A stretch of 64,000 bases of DNA from Fervidicoccaceae archaeon (GCA_038734945.1 JAVYOA010000002.1:186001-250000), one strand, 5' to 3'; positions 34,679 through 44,222 are shown, counted from the stretch's first letter. Notes: generated from the sequence alone by a model not told the origin. Translations and numbers: made by a program.

Positions 34679-34711
34679 CCTCTCCGTCCTAAAGAGAGGA
34701 AGCTTTCAGTC
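34679..34711. repeat. Hairpin motif, copy A (shared with 50226-50256)
   Basis: CCTCTC (34679-34684) and GAGAGG (34694-34699) form a 6-bp stem around CGTCCTAAA, followed by AGCTTTC. The arrangement and much of the sequence recur at 50226-50256. Both copies lie just 3' of a minus-strand gene (here ndk). They resemble the right-end hairpin of IS200/IS605-type elements, but no transposase or tnpB is present, so a 3'-UTR hairpin is equally possible. Confidence 0.4.
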
Positions 34712-34734
34712 GCAAGATTAAAAAGAAACGTGTT

Positions 34735-35154
34735 TTAGAGGAGCTCCGATGGCGAGAAGAAGATTCTGTATTCTCTCTCAAAGCTCTCCTTCGAATCTGA
34801 AGCATGTACTACGTTTTCCTGTATGTCCAAGGCATAGTCTCCTCTGATTGTACCAGGAGCAGCCTTCCTACCGTCCGTTGAGCCTATCATCAGCCTAACA
34901 ACATCGATCGCCGAATCTCCCTCAAGAACCATAACAACTACTGGTCCTCTGGTAGCAAAATCAACCAGATCCTTGAAGAATGGCTTCTCCCTATGGGGTG
35001 AATAGAGGGATTCTGCCTGCTCTCTGGACATCTTCAGCATCTTCAGAGCAACAATTCGGAAGCCTTTTCTCTCGAATCTTGATATGATCTCCCCTACAAG
35101 CTTTCTTTCCACTGCATCTGGCTTGATCATGAGAAAAGTTCGCTCAAGCGCCAT
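34735..35154 (-). CDS. ndk: Nucleoside diphosphate kinase
   Basis: A 139-residue enzyme that transfers the gamma phosphate between nucleoside triphosphates through a phosphohistidine. [20 protein letters not shown] at the N-terminus, [32 protein letters not shown] and the catalytic His in ENVVHASDS (about residue 116) are all present. It closes the S28e-L24e-ndk operon, whose order is conserved in archaea, and starts 6 bases after L24e. Confidence 0.97.
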   Translation of the reverse strand: MALERTFLMIKPDAVERKLVGEIISRFERKGFRIVALKMLKMSREQAESLYSPHREKPFFKDLVDFATRGPVVVMVLEGDSAIDVVRLMIGSTDGRKAAPGTIRGDYALDIQENVVHASDSKESFEREYRIFFSPSELL

Positions 35155-35160
35155 GGAAAT

Positions 35161-35349
35161 TTACCTCCCTGCTTGAGAGGCCCTAGCTGTCCACTTGAGC
35201 TTCTCTGGCTTTCTGTTCATTACAATCATGTTCTTGTAGCATTTCCTACTACAGAACCACTGCACGCTTCCGTCCAATCTGACAAACATGAAACCTGTTC
35301 CCGGAGCAATCTCCTTCCCGCAGAATGAGCATTTTATGAGTTTGGGCAT
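35161..35349 (-). CDS. rpl24e: Ribosomal protein eL24
   Basis: A 62-residue zinc-binding ribosomal protein: [19 protein letters not shown] holds the first Cys pair (C-x2-C), [11 protein letters not shown] the second (C-x3-C), and [16 protein letters not shown] is the basic end. It lies between S28e and ndk, 17 bases after S28e. Confidence 0.96.
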   Translation of the reverse strand: MPKLIKCSFCGKEIAPGTGFMFVRLDGSVQWFCSRKCYKNMIVMNRKPEKLKWTARASQAGR

Positions 35350-35366
35350 CTAGCAACTACCTCCTC

Positions 35367-35606
35367 TCATTTTCCTGAGAGCCTTCTTGCCTCTCTCTCT
35401 GTTTCCCTTAGTATCAGGATATCTCCTATCCTGACAGGACCCTTTACGTTCCTAGTGAGTATCCTTCCCTTGTCCCTTCCTTCAAGAACTCTGACTCTGA
35501 CCTGAATGATCTCTCCAGTAACCCCAGTCCTGCCTATTATCTGTATGACTTCAGCTGGATAGCCAAATTCTTCTATTACAGCGGATCTTTCCTCCTTCAA
35601 ACTCAT
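35367..35606 (-). CDS. rps28e: Ribosomal protein eS28
   Basis: A 79-residue small-subunit OB-fold protein. [20 protein letters not shown] (about 18-37), [19 protein letters not shown] and the terminal [11 protein letters not shown] are diagnostic. The first gene of the S28e-L24e-ndk unit. Confidence 0.96.
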   Translation of the reverse strand: MSLKEERSAVIEEFGYPAEVIQIIGRTGVTGEIIQVRVRVLEGRDKGRILTRNVKGPVRIGDILILRETEREARRLSGK

Positions 35607-35694
35607 TTTTGCTTTACCTCGTCAATCATTCCTAGGTTTATCCCTCAGATTATAAATTTTGAGGTTATGAAAAAATTGTGTTGATTTTTTCCTC

Positions 35695-36078
35695 TCAGCT
35701 AGACTTTGACTTGAGCTCGCTTACCTTAGATATTAGATCATTGAGCTCCTGCTTGGCTTCTCCTGGCTCAAGAACAGCGACAGCAGCAGATTGAACTTCG
35801 ATACCAGCGGCTTCTCCCAGCCTCTTCTTGCTAGGAACGTAAACGTATGGTATCTTCTTCTCCTCGCAAAGCAGGGGAAGATGGGCAACTACTTCAGGAG
35901 GATCGACGTCCTCTGCAATAACTACGAGCTTGGCAACTCCCCTTTCAACAGCCTTTGTTGTCTCGTTTGTCCCCTTCTTCACCTTCCCTCCCGAGGACCT
36001 TGCTTTTTCGACTAACTTGTATGCCTGTTCTGCAAGCTCCGGTGGAACTTGGAATCTCACATAGAAAGGTTTTGACAT
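35695..36078 (-). CDS. rpl7ae: Ribosomal protein eL8 / L7Ae, K-turn-binding protein
   Basis: A 127-residue K-turn RNA-binding protein that works in the large subunit, in C/D and H/ACA guide RNPs and in archaeal RNase [19 protein letters not shown] (about 30-47) is the RNA-binding signature, followed by [20 protein letters not shown] and [16 protein letters not shown]. It would bind the C/D box sRNA encoded at 18975-19043 and partner the RNase P proteins at 28458-29584. A minus-strand promoter-like CTTAAACTAATA lies near 36145-36156, giving a leader of roughly 50 nt. Confidence 0.97.
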   Translation of the reverse strand: MSKPFYVRFQVPPELAEQAYKLVEKARSSGGKVKKGTNETTKAVERGVAKLVVIAEDVDPPEVVAHLPLLCEEKKIPYVYVPSKKRLGEAAGIEVQSAAVAVLEPGEAKQELNDLISKVSELKSKSS

Positions 36079-36196
36079 GGTCTATTCATCTCCCTCTCTC
36101 ATTATTCGAGGGGGCTTATTTCATCCCCAAAGAGGCTATGTCGAAATGGGGTTTATTAGTTTAAGCTTGCACTGGATCACTAAAATGAGAGAAATT

Positions 36197-37960
36197 TCAT
36201 TCGTGAGTGTAGATGAAGGTTGCTACTGGAGATAGGGATTTCAGGACAGCAAATCCGATTCTCACAAGTTGAACATTTTTTCCAAGGAAATTCCGCAGCT
36301 TTTCTCCATCCTCCACTGCCCCCTCCCTGTAGTCTGGGCTTTTACTATTACTTTTTTTATTAGTATCAAATATTGTTGCCAGCTTTGCATTCTTCTTCTG
36401 CACCCACTGAACAATGCTTAGCTCCTTTTCCCTAGCATATGAAAGCTCCTTGGATATCATCACCAGCTTTCCACCATCTATTCTGTAGTTTCCAAGCTCC
36501 ATTAGTCTGAGCTCTCCATTCCTCTCCTTCAGAGCGTATTCATAGTCTTGTTTCGATATCAATATTCTATCGCCCGAACAAACGGTGAATTCTCTGCTAC
36601 CCAGCTCTGCCCTATCAGGATGATAGGGGATCCTGGTTGTGATGCAGCCTTCCTCTTCCCTGTTCTCTATTATCAGCTCAATTGGCTCCTCAACGAACAT
36701 CAGTCTAGGAGATACCGGATCGATTATCTTCCTGTTCTCCGATGCTAAATTTGCGAAGCTTATGCTTGCGTCGGATTGCTTAGCTCCAACGGTCATTATC
36801 ACGCTTCTAATTGCCTCTGCTTTTATTCCTCTCTCTCTCAGACCCATTATGGTTCCGAATCTCGGATCATCTGGGCCTGAATATGCGCCTCCGCTCTCCT
36901 TTAATATCTTCTTTATCTGGGACTTGCTCATTATGAATTCTTCCAGCCTGAGCCTTCCAAGGTGAATGGCTACTGGCTGCCTCCAGCCAAGATGATCAAA
37001 TAGATGTTTCTGCTTCATTGTGTTCTGAAGGTGCTCCTTTCCTCTAATGATGTGGGTTACTCCCATGAGATAATCATCGACAGCACTAGCAAAGTTGTAG
37101 GTTGGCCAAACGATGTATTTTGATCCTACAATTGGATGCGGATATCTCTCGGTATTGATAATTCTGAACGCTACCCAGTCTATTAAGCTCTTATCGCTAT
37201 AGCTCAGATCGGTTTTAACTCTGAGCACTGCCTCTCCTTCCTTATAGTAACCGGAAAGCATTCTCTCAAAAAGCTCCAAGTTATGCTCAGGAGGCTTATC
37301 TCTGTTTGGATGGATTTCTCCTTTGCTCAGCATTTCCTCATAGTTCTCCTTAGTGGTATCGTCGACAAAGCCTCCTCCTCTCATGATGAGCTCTTTAGCA
37401 ATTTTATAATATATGGGAAGCCTCAAGCTCTGGATATATTCCTCATCCCACTTTACGCCTAGCCATATTAGATCCTCCCTTATCTGCCTGTAAGCATCAA
37501 CCATTGGGGTCTTTATCCTTGGATCTGTGTCTTCAAATCTCAGGATGAACTTCCCGTTGTACATCCTAGCATATTCGTAACTCAAAATTGCTGGCCTCGC
37601 ATTTCCCAAGTGTATGACAAAATCAGGGTTTGGAGCGAACCTTGTTGTTATTCTCTCAAATTTATCAACATCTGGCAAGGGAGGCAGCCTCTTTGCTTCC
37701 TCCTTCTTTTCCTGTTCGAGTTTGATCTCGGGAAACTCGCTCCTGAGCATCTCCTCCTGCTGCTGTCTGCTCATGGAGTTCACTTTCTCAACAGCTCTAG
37801 ATACAATTTCCACCACTTCCCTAGCCCTAGTCTTCAGCTCTGGCTTTTCTCCGAGAACCTTTGATACGACTGCACCAGTTTGGGCTTTTCCTTCATGCTT
37901 TATAGCATTTATAAGTGCATGCTTCAGTGCTATTCTCTCCAGTCCATCCCCTTCCTCCAT
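36197..37960 (-). CDS. gltX: Glutamyl-tRNA synthetase
   Basis: A 587-residue archaeal-type class I synthetase charging tRNA-Glu (and, where Gat enzymes exist, tRNA-Gln). RFAPNPDFVIHLGNARPAI (about residues 108-126) carries the HIGH motif as HLGN, FILRFEDTDPR follows, and FIMSKSQIKKIL (about 349-360) is the KMSKS loop. The first 100 residues are a helical N-terminal domain typical of archaea, and the last 200 form the anticodon-binding beta barrels. ATG at 37960; the upstream promoter region is AT-rich. Confidence 0.96.
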   Translation of the reverse strand: MEEGDGLERIALKHALINAIKHEGKAQTGAVVSKVLGEKPELKTRAREVVEIVSRAVEKVNSMSRQQQEEMLRSEFPEIKLEQEKKEEAKRLPPLPDVDKFERITTRFAPNPDFVIHLGNARPAILSYEYARMYNGKFILRFEDTDPRIKTPMVDAYRQIREDLIWLGVKWDEEYIQSLRLPIYYKIAKELIMRGGGFVDDTTKENYEEMLSKGEIHPNRDKPPEHNLELFERMLSGYYKEGEAVLRVKTDLSYSDKSLIDWVAFRIINTERYPHPIVGSKYIVWPTYNFASAVDDYLMGVTHIIRGKEHLQNTMKQKHLFDHLGWRQPVAIHLGRLRLEEFIMSKSQIKKILKESGGAYSGPDDPRFGTIMGLRERGIKAEAIRSVIMTVGAKQSDASISFANLASENRKIIDPVSPRLMFVEEPIELIIENREEEGCITTRIPYHPDRAELGSREFTVCSGDRILISKQDYEYALKERNGELRLMELGNYRIDGGKLVMISKELSYAREKELSIVQWVQKKNAKLATIFDTNKKSNSKSPDYREGAVEDGEKLRNFLGKNVQLVRIGFAVLKSLSPVATFIYTHE

Positions 37961-38011
37961 GCCTGCTCAACACCTTTGCCTGATCCTCTGTATTAAAAAC
38001 AGAATATATTT

Positions 38012-38024
38012 CTCTGATTCAGAG
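38012..38024. repeat. 13-bp palindrome; 37961-38325 otherwise without a gene
   Basis: CTCTGA-T-TCAGAG is a perfect dyad 52-64 bases upstream of the gltX ATG, next to TATA-like sequence (AATATAT at about 38003-38010), so it may be a regulatory site. The rest of the 365-base gap shows no coding frame, no C/D boxes and no tRNA; it separates gltX from the end of the isoprenoid operon. Confidence 0.35.
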
Positions 38025-38325
38025 GCATATCTTGCTGAACAAGACTAATAACCGTTTCCAACCATAAATTTCTGCAGTTTTTGCTAACATGTTTTTCTTT
38101 CTTCTCCAAGCTTCACATTAGCTATTATCACTCTGAATGAAAGTCATGGAAATTTTTCCAGCTAAATAATCTCTGGGCTTTCCACACAGCTTCCCAGGCT
38201 GATTCCAGACATCCTGCAGAGACTAAAAAACTCAACATAGAACAGACTTCTCATACTCAAACGGAGAGGCTGATTTCTCTGCCAATTTCAGTTCATACAG
38301 CTTCAATGAAGTATTTTGGAAATAA

Positions 38326-39324
38326 TCATTTTCTCCTCTTAATGACAAGATACGCTATGTCCCTAAGGAGAACTAGATAATCATCTTCAGCAAATCCCTT
38401 CAAGCTTTCCAGATTTCTCAGCGCCTCCTCAACAAGCCCTTCAGCTTTCCTCCTTGCATACTCGAGAACACCGAGCTTCTCCATGATCTCAGCAGCTTCT
38501 CTATACTTTTCTCTTTCCAGATCCTTTTTTCCAAGGACATTCTCGATTGTTCTCCTATCATCACCGCTTGCCAGCTCGAGTGCCCTCAGAACGAGAAGAG
38601 TCTTCTTCCCTTCCCTCAGATCGCTATAAACAGGCTTTCCTGTCTCCTCCTCTTTTCCATAGATTCCCAGTATATCATCTACTATCTGGAAGGCCAAACC
38701 GAGATTCTTTCCGAACTCTGATATCTTCTTCAGCTCCCTCTCTTCTGCTCTCCCCAGAACCGCTCCTATATATGTTGATGCCTCAATTAGGGCAGCGGTT
38801 TTTTTGTATATCATTTCCATGTACTGCTCCTCACTCACTCGATCGATTTTCTCGAACATCATATCAAGAGCCTGCCCCTCAGCAACAGTTATGGATGCCC
38901 ATGCTAGCTTTCTTGAGGCTTCAATGCATCTGTAGTTGCTCAATCTCTGTGTGCAATAAGAGAGGGGAACATGGAGGCTAAGGGAGAAAAGAAGATCTCC
39001 AGCCAAAATTGCCACTGGAACACCGTAAAGCTTGTGAACTGTCGGAACACCCCTTCTATATTCATCGTTGTCCATTATATCGTCGTGAATTAGAGTGAAA
39101 TTGTGAAATAGCTCAACTCCAGTAGCAAAGGGTAGCAAATTCTCCTCGCTTGCCCCAAAGGCAAGACCGCTAGCAAAAACTAGGGCTGGTCTGAGCCTCT
39201 TCCCTCCTGCTCTAAATATATGAAAGGAGGCACTGTAGAGCTCCTCTGGATCCCCTTTTATGCTGAGAGCGGTGTCATTGACCATTTTTGCTACTTTATT
39301 GAAGAATTCTCCAAGCTCAATCAA
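38326..39324 (-). CDS. idsA: Geranylgeranyl (polyprenyl) diphosphate synthase
   Basis: A 332-residue trans-prenyltransferase making the C20 (or C25) chain for archaeal ether lipids. The first aspartate-rich motif is in HDDIMDNDEYRRG, the second in FQIVDDILGIYG, with GGKRLRPAL binding IPP. TTG 39324 follows GGAGGG and overlaps the fni stop by 8 bases, giving the family's usual length; the frame is open back to 39438, inside fni. Chain length cannot be read with certainty. It is the last gene of the lipid operon and probably feeds the UbiA enzyme at position 2. Confidence 0.93.
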   Translation of the reverse strand: MIELGEFFNKVAKMVNDTALSIKGDPEELYSASFHIFRAGGKRLRPALVFASGLAFGASEENLLPFATGVELFHNFTLIHDDIMDNDEYRRGVPTVHKLYGVPVAILAGDLLFSLSLHVPLSYCTQRLSNYRCIEASRKLAWASITVAEGQALDMMFEKIDRVSEEQYMEMIYKKTAALIEASTYIGAVLGRAEERELKKISEFGKNLGLAFQIVDDILGIYGKEEETGKPVYSDLREGKKTLLVLRALELASGDDRRTIENVLGKKDLEREKYREAAEIMEKLGVLEYARRKAEGLVEEALRNLESLKGFAEDDYLVLLRDIAYLVIKRRK

Positions 39325-40453
39325 GCTTCTTTCCCTCCATTTTATGTTTTTTTCCAATGAAATTAACATTTTCATTGTAGCTCCTTGAAGAAACGGATAT
39401 CTCCCTCTGTGAAAGCCAGGAAAGTATTTTTGGTCCAAGAACTACTGGCACTTTCTTCAAATCGTCAATGCTCCTTGCTCCAACCAAGAACATAACTCTC
39501 TTCAGAAGATAGATATAGCCAGACACGAGGTCCCTGAGCTCCTTATCGGAGAAAGCAACTGCTTTCAATGCTGGGAGGGCAAATCCTGCAAGGTCAGCGC
39601 CAAGAGCCAGCGATTTTGCAACATCCAGGCCGCTCCTTATCCCTCCGCTGGCTATTATAAAAAGATCTTCCGAAACGCTCCTCGCCTCTAGTATTGAGAT
39701 TGCTGTGGGTATACCCCAGGAAGCAATCTCCTGAATTCCCGGAATTTCGATCCTTTCTCCTTTCTTCTTTCTTCTGATTATCTCGACCTTTACCCAATTT
39801 GTTCCTCCAGCTCCCGAGATGTCGAAGATCTTTACTCCAGCTCCAGCCAGCATGCTGACAGTCTCCCTTGACATTCCACTCCCAGTTTCCTTAACTATTA
39901 TGGGCACTTGAAGAGAATCTACGACCTTTTCTATTTTCTCCAATATTCCCCTTAGGTCTGTGTCTCCCTCGCTCTGAAAGACCTCCTGAGCAGGATTCAG
40001 GTGAATAGCGAGAGCATCGGCCTCTATCATTTCAACTGCTCTTTCAGCTATTTCCACAGCTCTATTTCCAAGCTGCTGAGCGCCTATGTTTGCTATGACT
40101 GGTACGCTCCTTGCCTCCTCCCTCACAACCTTGTAGGTCCATGCAAGCTCCGAATTTTCCAGGGCAGCCCTCTGGCTTCCCACTCCAATAGCTATCTTGA
40201 GTTCTTCAGCTATTCTTGCTAGGTTCCTGTTTATTTCTCCAGCAGCATGATGCCCTCCAGTCATTCCTGTTATCATGAGTGGAGAGCTTAGGCGCTTTCC
40301 GAGGAATGATGTTGAGGTGTCCACTTCATGAAGGCTCATCTCTGGTAGGGATCTGTGTATGAGATTCACTTCTCCAAAGAGGGTATCTCCTGCTTCAACA
40401 TCATCCGAGAGAGCGATGATTATATGATCCAATTTCCTCTCAGCAGTGCCCAT
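39317..40453 (-). CDS. fni: Type 2 isopentenyl-diphosphate isomerase
   Basis: A 378-residue FMN- and NADPH-dependent isomerase converting IPP to DMAPP. SPLMITGMTGGHHAAGEINR (about residues 55-74), IAIGVGSQRAALEN, PVIANIGAQQLG and the flavin phosphate motif IASGGIRSGLDVAKS are diagnostic. Length is normal. It sits between IPK and the prenyl synthase, the common archaeal order. A minus-strand TATA-like TTTAAATTTAAC is at about 40491-40502. Confidence 0.96.
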   Translation of the reverse strand: MGTAERKLDHIIIALSDDVEAGDTLFGEVNLIHRSLPEMSLHEVDTSTSFLGKRLSSPLMITGMTGGHHAAGEINRNLARIAEELKIAIGVGSQRAALENSELAWTYKVVREEARSVPVIANIGAQQLGNRAVEIAERAVEMIEADALAIHLNPAQEVFQSEGDTDLRGILEKIEKVVDSLQVPIIVKETGSGMSRETVSMLAGAGVKIFDISGAGGTNWVKVEIIRRKKKGERIEIPGIQEIASWGIPTAISILEARSVSEDLFIIASGGIRSGLDVAKSLALGADLAGFALPALKAVAFSDKELRDLVSGYIYLLKRVMFLVGARSIDDLKKVPVVLGPKILSWLSQREISVSSRSYNENVNFIGKKHKMEGKKLD

Positions 40454-40530
40454 ACAATCACCATTTCTCGCAACATATAGCGCTTTAGTTGTTAAATTTA
40501 AATGTTTTTATGAAGTTCACTGGAAAGCTC

Positions 40531-41322
40531 TCATATTATCCTTGTACCCCTCACATCAGCTCCAAGAAGTGCTCCCAGCACTCTTTCCTCAATTCTTCCA
40601 TTGATTATAAGGACTTCTGGTCTTTGAGATAGAGATGAGAGATAGCTGTAGATCTTCATAATTTTCCCCAACAGCCCGCTAGTCACATCAACTGTTCCGT
40701 TACTCGTGAAGCTTATTTCACTGATGATTTTGGGTATGTCCTCGGCTCTAATTGTCTCAATCAAGGTTAAAGGGTTCGAAGGATTTCTCATAACGCCATC
40801 CACATCTGTAGCAAAAATTATCCTATCGGCTCCGATTCTGCTTCCCATCATGAGAGCCAGATCATCGCCTGATATGATCTTGGGTTCGCATCCCCTTTCT
40901 CCAAGCACAACATCTCCAAATGTAACTGGCAGCAATCCTGCATCAGCAGCCTCATAGAGAGGCTCGAGGGAACAGTTGAACCTTGATTCTCTGCAGGAGT
41001 AAAGGCACATGCTGTGGGGAGGATAGGTGACTGCTCTGAGCCCAGCTCTTAGCAAATGGGTCATCACAATGCTGTTGAGATTCATCATGGCAGAGGAAAT
41101 GCCTGGAACGGAAGTTGGGTGAAGCTTCCCATGCTTATCGATCTCGCTCTTGGCAGCTACATGCCCAAAGGATCCACCTCCGTGGACAACTAAAATTAAA
41201 GCACCTTTATCTTGAGCCTCTTTCATCCTTCTCGCCAGAGATTGAATGATTTCCTCTCTTGCTGTGTATGCCTTGGCCTTATCAGTTATCAGGCTTCCTC
41301 CAAGCTTAAGAACAACTTTCAT
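40531..41322 (-). CDS. Isopentenyl phosphate kinase
   Basis: A 263-residue amino-acid-kinase-fold enzyme phosphorylating isopentenyl phosphate to IPP, the last step of the archaeal mevalonate pathways. VVLKLGGSLITDKAKAYTA at the N-terminus and the diagnostic VVHGGGSFGHVAAK with the IPK-specific His are present, then KIISGDDLALMMG and FATDVDGVM. ATG 41322 overlaps the preceding stop by 4 bases (ATGA), which fixes the start. Its presence implies a phosphomevalonate-to-isopentenyl-phosphate route. Confidence 0.95.
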   Translation of the reverse strand: MKVVLKLGGSLITDKAKAYTAREEIIQSLARRMKEAQDKGALILVVHGGGSFGHVAAKSEIDKHGKLHPTSVPGISSAMMNLNSIVMTHLLRAGLRAVTYPPHSMCLYSCRESRFNCSLEPLYEAADAGLLPVTFGDVVLGERGCEPKIISGDDLALMMGSRIGADRIIFATDVDGVMRNPSNPLTLIETIRAEDIPKIISEISFTSNGTVDVTSGLLGKIMKIYSYLSSLSQRPEVLIINGRIEERVLGALLGADVRGTRII

Positions 41323-42095
41323 TTTTTTCTGCCACCCCCTATTCTGTAGAAGCACAGGGCTGATGGAGTGTCAAAAGAGTAAACCCCTTGTCTCATCGTT
41401 GGAACGCCATACATATAATGAAAAAGGGAATTTATGCCCCTCTCTGAAAGATTCCTCTTCTCCTCATTTTCCTCCAGGATTGATTCATAGTGATCAAAAA
41501 GGAAAAGGGAGTTCATTTTGGCTATGAGATCCGCCATCCTCTGCTCCAAAACAGGGGCATTTCCAATTCTCAACCTTTTCTTTGGGTAAACATCAATGGG
41601 AGGAGTGCTTATTTCCCTCAACTCAGAGGCTGAAAAGAGAAGAGATATCTTCTTCCTCGTGGCAATGGAAAGAGATTTACCAAGATTCCTGAAAAAGCCC
41701 AAACGCTCAGATAGGATCCCCTCAACTATCTCGTCCTTATCCTCATCCGAAAAGCTCTCCTCATAGTACTGTGAGGTTAGATCTATCAGCTTGAGAAGAG
41801 AGGAGACAAGCATTGATGGGATGAAGCAGCTGTGCTCCGTCTCCACATATACCCTGAGGAGAAAGGAATCGGGAAGGGCTTCCTTCACGATAACGTTCAT
41901 GGCATTTCTCAGCTGGCGAAGCGCTTCTCTACAAATTTTCCCCTCTATTTTTACTGCCCTCTTTCCAGATCTCGAAATATTCAGTTCCACTGCGAAAAAT
42001 GCTGAAGTTTTGTATATGAGGATGTGAGGATCCCTATCGGGGACTGGAACAAATAGAGGCAGATATAGGCTTTCCAAACTTTTCATCAATATCAC
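41319..42095 (-). CDS. Unrecognised protein in the mevalonate-kinase slot
   Basis: A 258-residue protein I cannot assign. In many archaea the gene between Memo and IPK is mevalonate kinase, a GHMP kinase. Here the GHMP ATP-binding motif (P-x3-GLGSSAA) is absent; a comparable position reads HSCFIPSMLVSSLLKLIDL. The N-terminal region (FFAVELNISRSGKRAVKIEG) and the C-terminal YSFDTPSALCFYRI could be remnants of a GHMP fold, but this is weak. The GTG start overlaps the Memo stop (GTGA) and its stop overlaps IPK (ATGA), so it is firmly embedded in the operon and under translation. Confidence 0.6.
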   Translation of the reverse strand: MILMKSLESLYLPLFVPVPDRDPHILIYKTSAFFAVELNISRSGKRAVKIEGKICREALRQLRNAMNVIVKEALPDSFLLRVYVETEHSCFIPSMLVSSLLKLIDLTSQYYEESFSDEDKDEIVEGILSERLGFFRNLGKSLSIATRKKISLLFSASELREISTPPIDVYPKKRLRIGNAPVLEQRMADLIAKMNSLFLFDHYESILEENEEKRNLSERGINSLFHYMYGVPTMRQGVYSFDTPSALCFYRIGGGRKK

Positions 42096-42958
42096 TTTCT
42101 AAGGGAAAAGCGAGCAGAGAGATACCCAACCACTGCATCCCTCTCTCCTGTCACATCCCCGGATGTTGCATATTTGAGTAGCTCCGCTCTGCCACCGAGG
42201 ATTCTTGAGAGGTGCATTAGAACCATAACCCCACCAGGACCACACATTGAGACATCGTTCTTCACAATATGCTCGAAGAACTTTCTAGTATCTCCTTGTG
42301 CTATCTTCTCGAATGTTTCCAGATCTTTTTTCATGACAAGATCGTGGGGTTCGTAGTGCGACATATCTGTGCTAGCAATGAATATAGCGTCTCTGCCAAG
42401 CTTCTTTACTCCCTCCAGCAGCTCCTCAGCAAGGGCCTCAGCAGTCCTCGGAGACTGCTCCTTCATGGCAATAGGAAGGATCCTTGGCGCTTCACTATAG
42501 ATGAACTGAATGAAGGGGAGCTGTACCTCAATGCTATGCTCGTAGAGATGGGCGCTGAACTCTGGCAGAGCTACCCTGGAGTTGGCTATCATGTAATCCC
42601 TCAGCTCAACATCTACTTCAACCCTTCCAAGAGGTGTCCTCCAGTACTTCCATGGAGCAAGTGATACGCTGGGACCTAAGCCTGTGTGGTTTGGACCTAT
42701 TATGATTATGGTCTGCGGCTTCTTCTCCCTTGAAAGAGATAGGTACGTGTGGGCTGCCACAGGACCAGAATAAAGATATCCAGCATGAGGCGAAATATAT
42801 CCTATTGATGCTCTCTCAGTTCCAGCAACCTTCTCTGGAAGATTGCCTGGACCTATAGGATGAAGAAATGCCCTCCTTATCTGCTCTTCAAGCGAGCTTC
42901 TCCTCAGCTCATAGAATGTTCCAGCAGCTACGGGTTCCCGCTCTGGCTCAACTGTCAA
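42092..42958 (-). CDS. Memo-family protein
   Basis: A 288-residue protein of the Memo (COG1355) family: [40 protein letters not shown] with the metal-type His, [12 protein letters not shown], and STDMSHYEP supply the conserved His/Asp cluster of the fold, which resembles extradiol dioxygenases. The archaeal function is unknown, though its place in isoprenoid operons is widely conserved. The TTG start overlaps the S2 stop (TTGA). Confidence 0.93.
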   Translation of the reverse strand: MTVEPEREPVAAGTFYELRRSSLEEQIRRAFLHPIGPGNLPEKVAGTERASIGYISPHAGYLYSGPVAAHTYLSLSREKKPQTIIIIGPNHTGLGPSVSLAPWKYWRTPLGRVEVDVELRDYMIANSRVALPEFSAHLYEHSIEVQLPFIQFIYSEAPRILPIAMKEQSPRTAEALAEELLEGVKKLGRDAIFIASTDMSHYEPHDLVMKKDLETFEKIAQGDTRKFFEHIVKNDVSMCGPGGVMVLMHLSRILGGRAELLKYATSGDVTGERDAVVGYLSARFSLRK

Positions 42959-43608
42959 GCCTTTCCACCAATTTTTGTTTCGAAGGCATCGGGCGACTCA
43001 GGAAGATCTGCATTTGGAAGCAGCTCTCCCCTCTCTCTCAGAACCTGACGCGTCAGAATCCAATAGAGAAGGGCAAGGCTCCTTCTTCCCTTGTTGTTGG
43101 CAGGAATTACGAGATCTATTCCCTCTATCCTGTTATCAGTATCGCTGAAAGCTACTACAGGAATTCCTATTCTGAAGGCCTCTGTTATAATCTGCTGATC
43201 CGCCCTAGGATCTGTTACAAGAACCAGCTCTGGTTCCATGTAGTACTCCAAATGCGGGTTGGTGAGGATCCCTGGGATGATTCTGCCAGTTATGCTCTTT
43301 GCCCTTGTGTACTGAGAAAACTTCTTGACGGATTGATGCCCGTACTGCCTAACGCTGACTGCTACTACCTTTTCTGGCTCGTATCTAGCTATCATCTTGG
43401 AGGCAACTCTCAGCCTCTCATCTATCTTCCTCACATCCAGCACATAGAGACCATCTGGTCTTATTCTGTAGACGAACTCCCTTATTGCCTTGTTGCAGAC
43501 ATACGTTCCTATATGCACTCCCGCTGCAAGGTACTGATCAATTGGTACTAGAAGCTCGAGAGCATGGGACTCTATTTCACTCTTCATCTTGCTTTCTTCA
43601 TTTGACAA
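42955..43608 (-). CDS. rps2: Ribosomal protein uS2
   Basis: About 217 residues. [60 protein letters not shown] and [20 protein letters not shown] cover the family. TTG 43608 follows GAGGTG with 6-base spacing; GTG 43617 overlaps the rpoN stop and is the outer alternative. It links the RNA polymerase/ribosome genes to the lipid genes downstream. Confidence 0.96.
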   Translation of the reverse strand: MSNEESKMKSEIESHALELLVPIDQYLAAGVHIGTYVCNKAIREFVYRIRPDGLYVLDVRKIDERLRVASKMIARYEPEKVVAVSVRQYGHQSVKKFSQYTRAKSITGRIIPGILTNPHLEYYMEPELVLVTDPRADQQIITEAFRIGIPVVAFSDTDNRIEGIDLVIPANNKGRRSLALLYWILTRQVLRERGELLPNADLPESPDAFETKIGGKA

Positions 43609-43613
43609 TGGAA

Positions 43614-43814
43614 TCACCTCATGGGCTTGAACTTTATCACTTGATCTATCAACTCAACATGTGAGATGAGGGTTCTTCTGCAGCAATACCTCGTAACTCC
43701 CAGATCATCGAGCACCTTGTCTGGGTCTTCTCCATTCTCAACCCTCTGCTTGAATGGCTCCCAAAGATGCCCTATGGGCTTTCCGCATGTATAGCATCTC
43801 ACCGGAATAATCAA
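43614..43814 (-). CDS. rpoN: RNA polymerase subunit N (Rpb10)
   Basis: A 66-residue zinc-binding RNA polymerase subunit: [20 protein letters not shown] with C-x2-C, and [18 protein letters not shown] with the CC pair. The TTG start at 43814 is preceded by AGGTGAT with 6-base spacing. In the conserved order S9, RpoN, S2. Confidence 0.97.
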   Translation of the reverse strand: MIIPVRCYTCGKPIGHLWEPFKQRVENGEDPDKVLDDLGVTRYCCRRTLISHVELIDQVIKFKPMR

Positions 43815-43820
43815 AATTCA

Positions 43821-44222
43821 TCACCTGTAGGACTTCTGCCACCTTCTTCTGGCGCTGTACCTCATGTACTTTTCTGGCTCGGTCTGTCTCGGATCCCCAG
43901 CAAGCATTACCCTGTCATACTCGAGAAATATTCGTTTCAGCTGCTCGCTCTCAAAGAACTTCACAAGACCTCGGGATATAGCAGTCCTCACAGCATCAGC
44001 CTGAGCCATTACTCCTCCTCCATTAACTCTAACAACAATATCAACCTTTCCCCTGAGCTCACTTCCAAGAAGCATTATTGGCTCCATAACTTTGTTTCTG
44101 AAAAGCTCTATTGGATGCAGCTCAAGAGGAATTTCGTTTATGTAAACCCTTCCCTTTCCTTCCTTTATTAGAGCTCTAGCAACCGCAGTCTTTCTCTTTG
44201 CTGCTGAAAGGACAAACTTCAT
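43821..44222 (-). CDS. rps9: Ribosomal protein uS9
   Basis: About 133 residues. KFVLSAAKRKTAVARALIKE, PIMLLGSELRGKVDIVVRVN, GGGVMAQADAVRTAISRGLV and the basic end YMRYSARRRWQKSYR are typical. ATG 44222 overlaps the L13 stop (ATGA) and follows GGTG; the frame opens 15 bases earlier at 44237. Confidence 0.97.
   Translation of the reverse strand: MKFVLSAAKRKTAVARALIKEGKGRVYINEIPLELHPIELFRNKVMEPIMLLGSELRGKVDIVVRVNGGGVMAQADAVRTAISRGLVKFFESEQLKRIFLEYDRVMLAGDPRQTEPEKYMRYSARRRWQKSYR

Noticed and set aside
36079-36130. Possible K-turn in the L7Ae leader (GGGG...CCCC hairpin)
   Set aside because: Autoregulation by K-turn is known for archaeal L7Ae, but the tandem G-A pairs needed are not visible here.
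38060-38325. Short open frames between gltX and the prenyl synthase
   Set aside because: They are under 35 codons, lack ribosome binding sites and read like random sequence.
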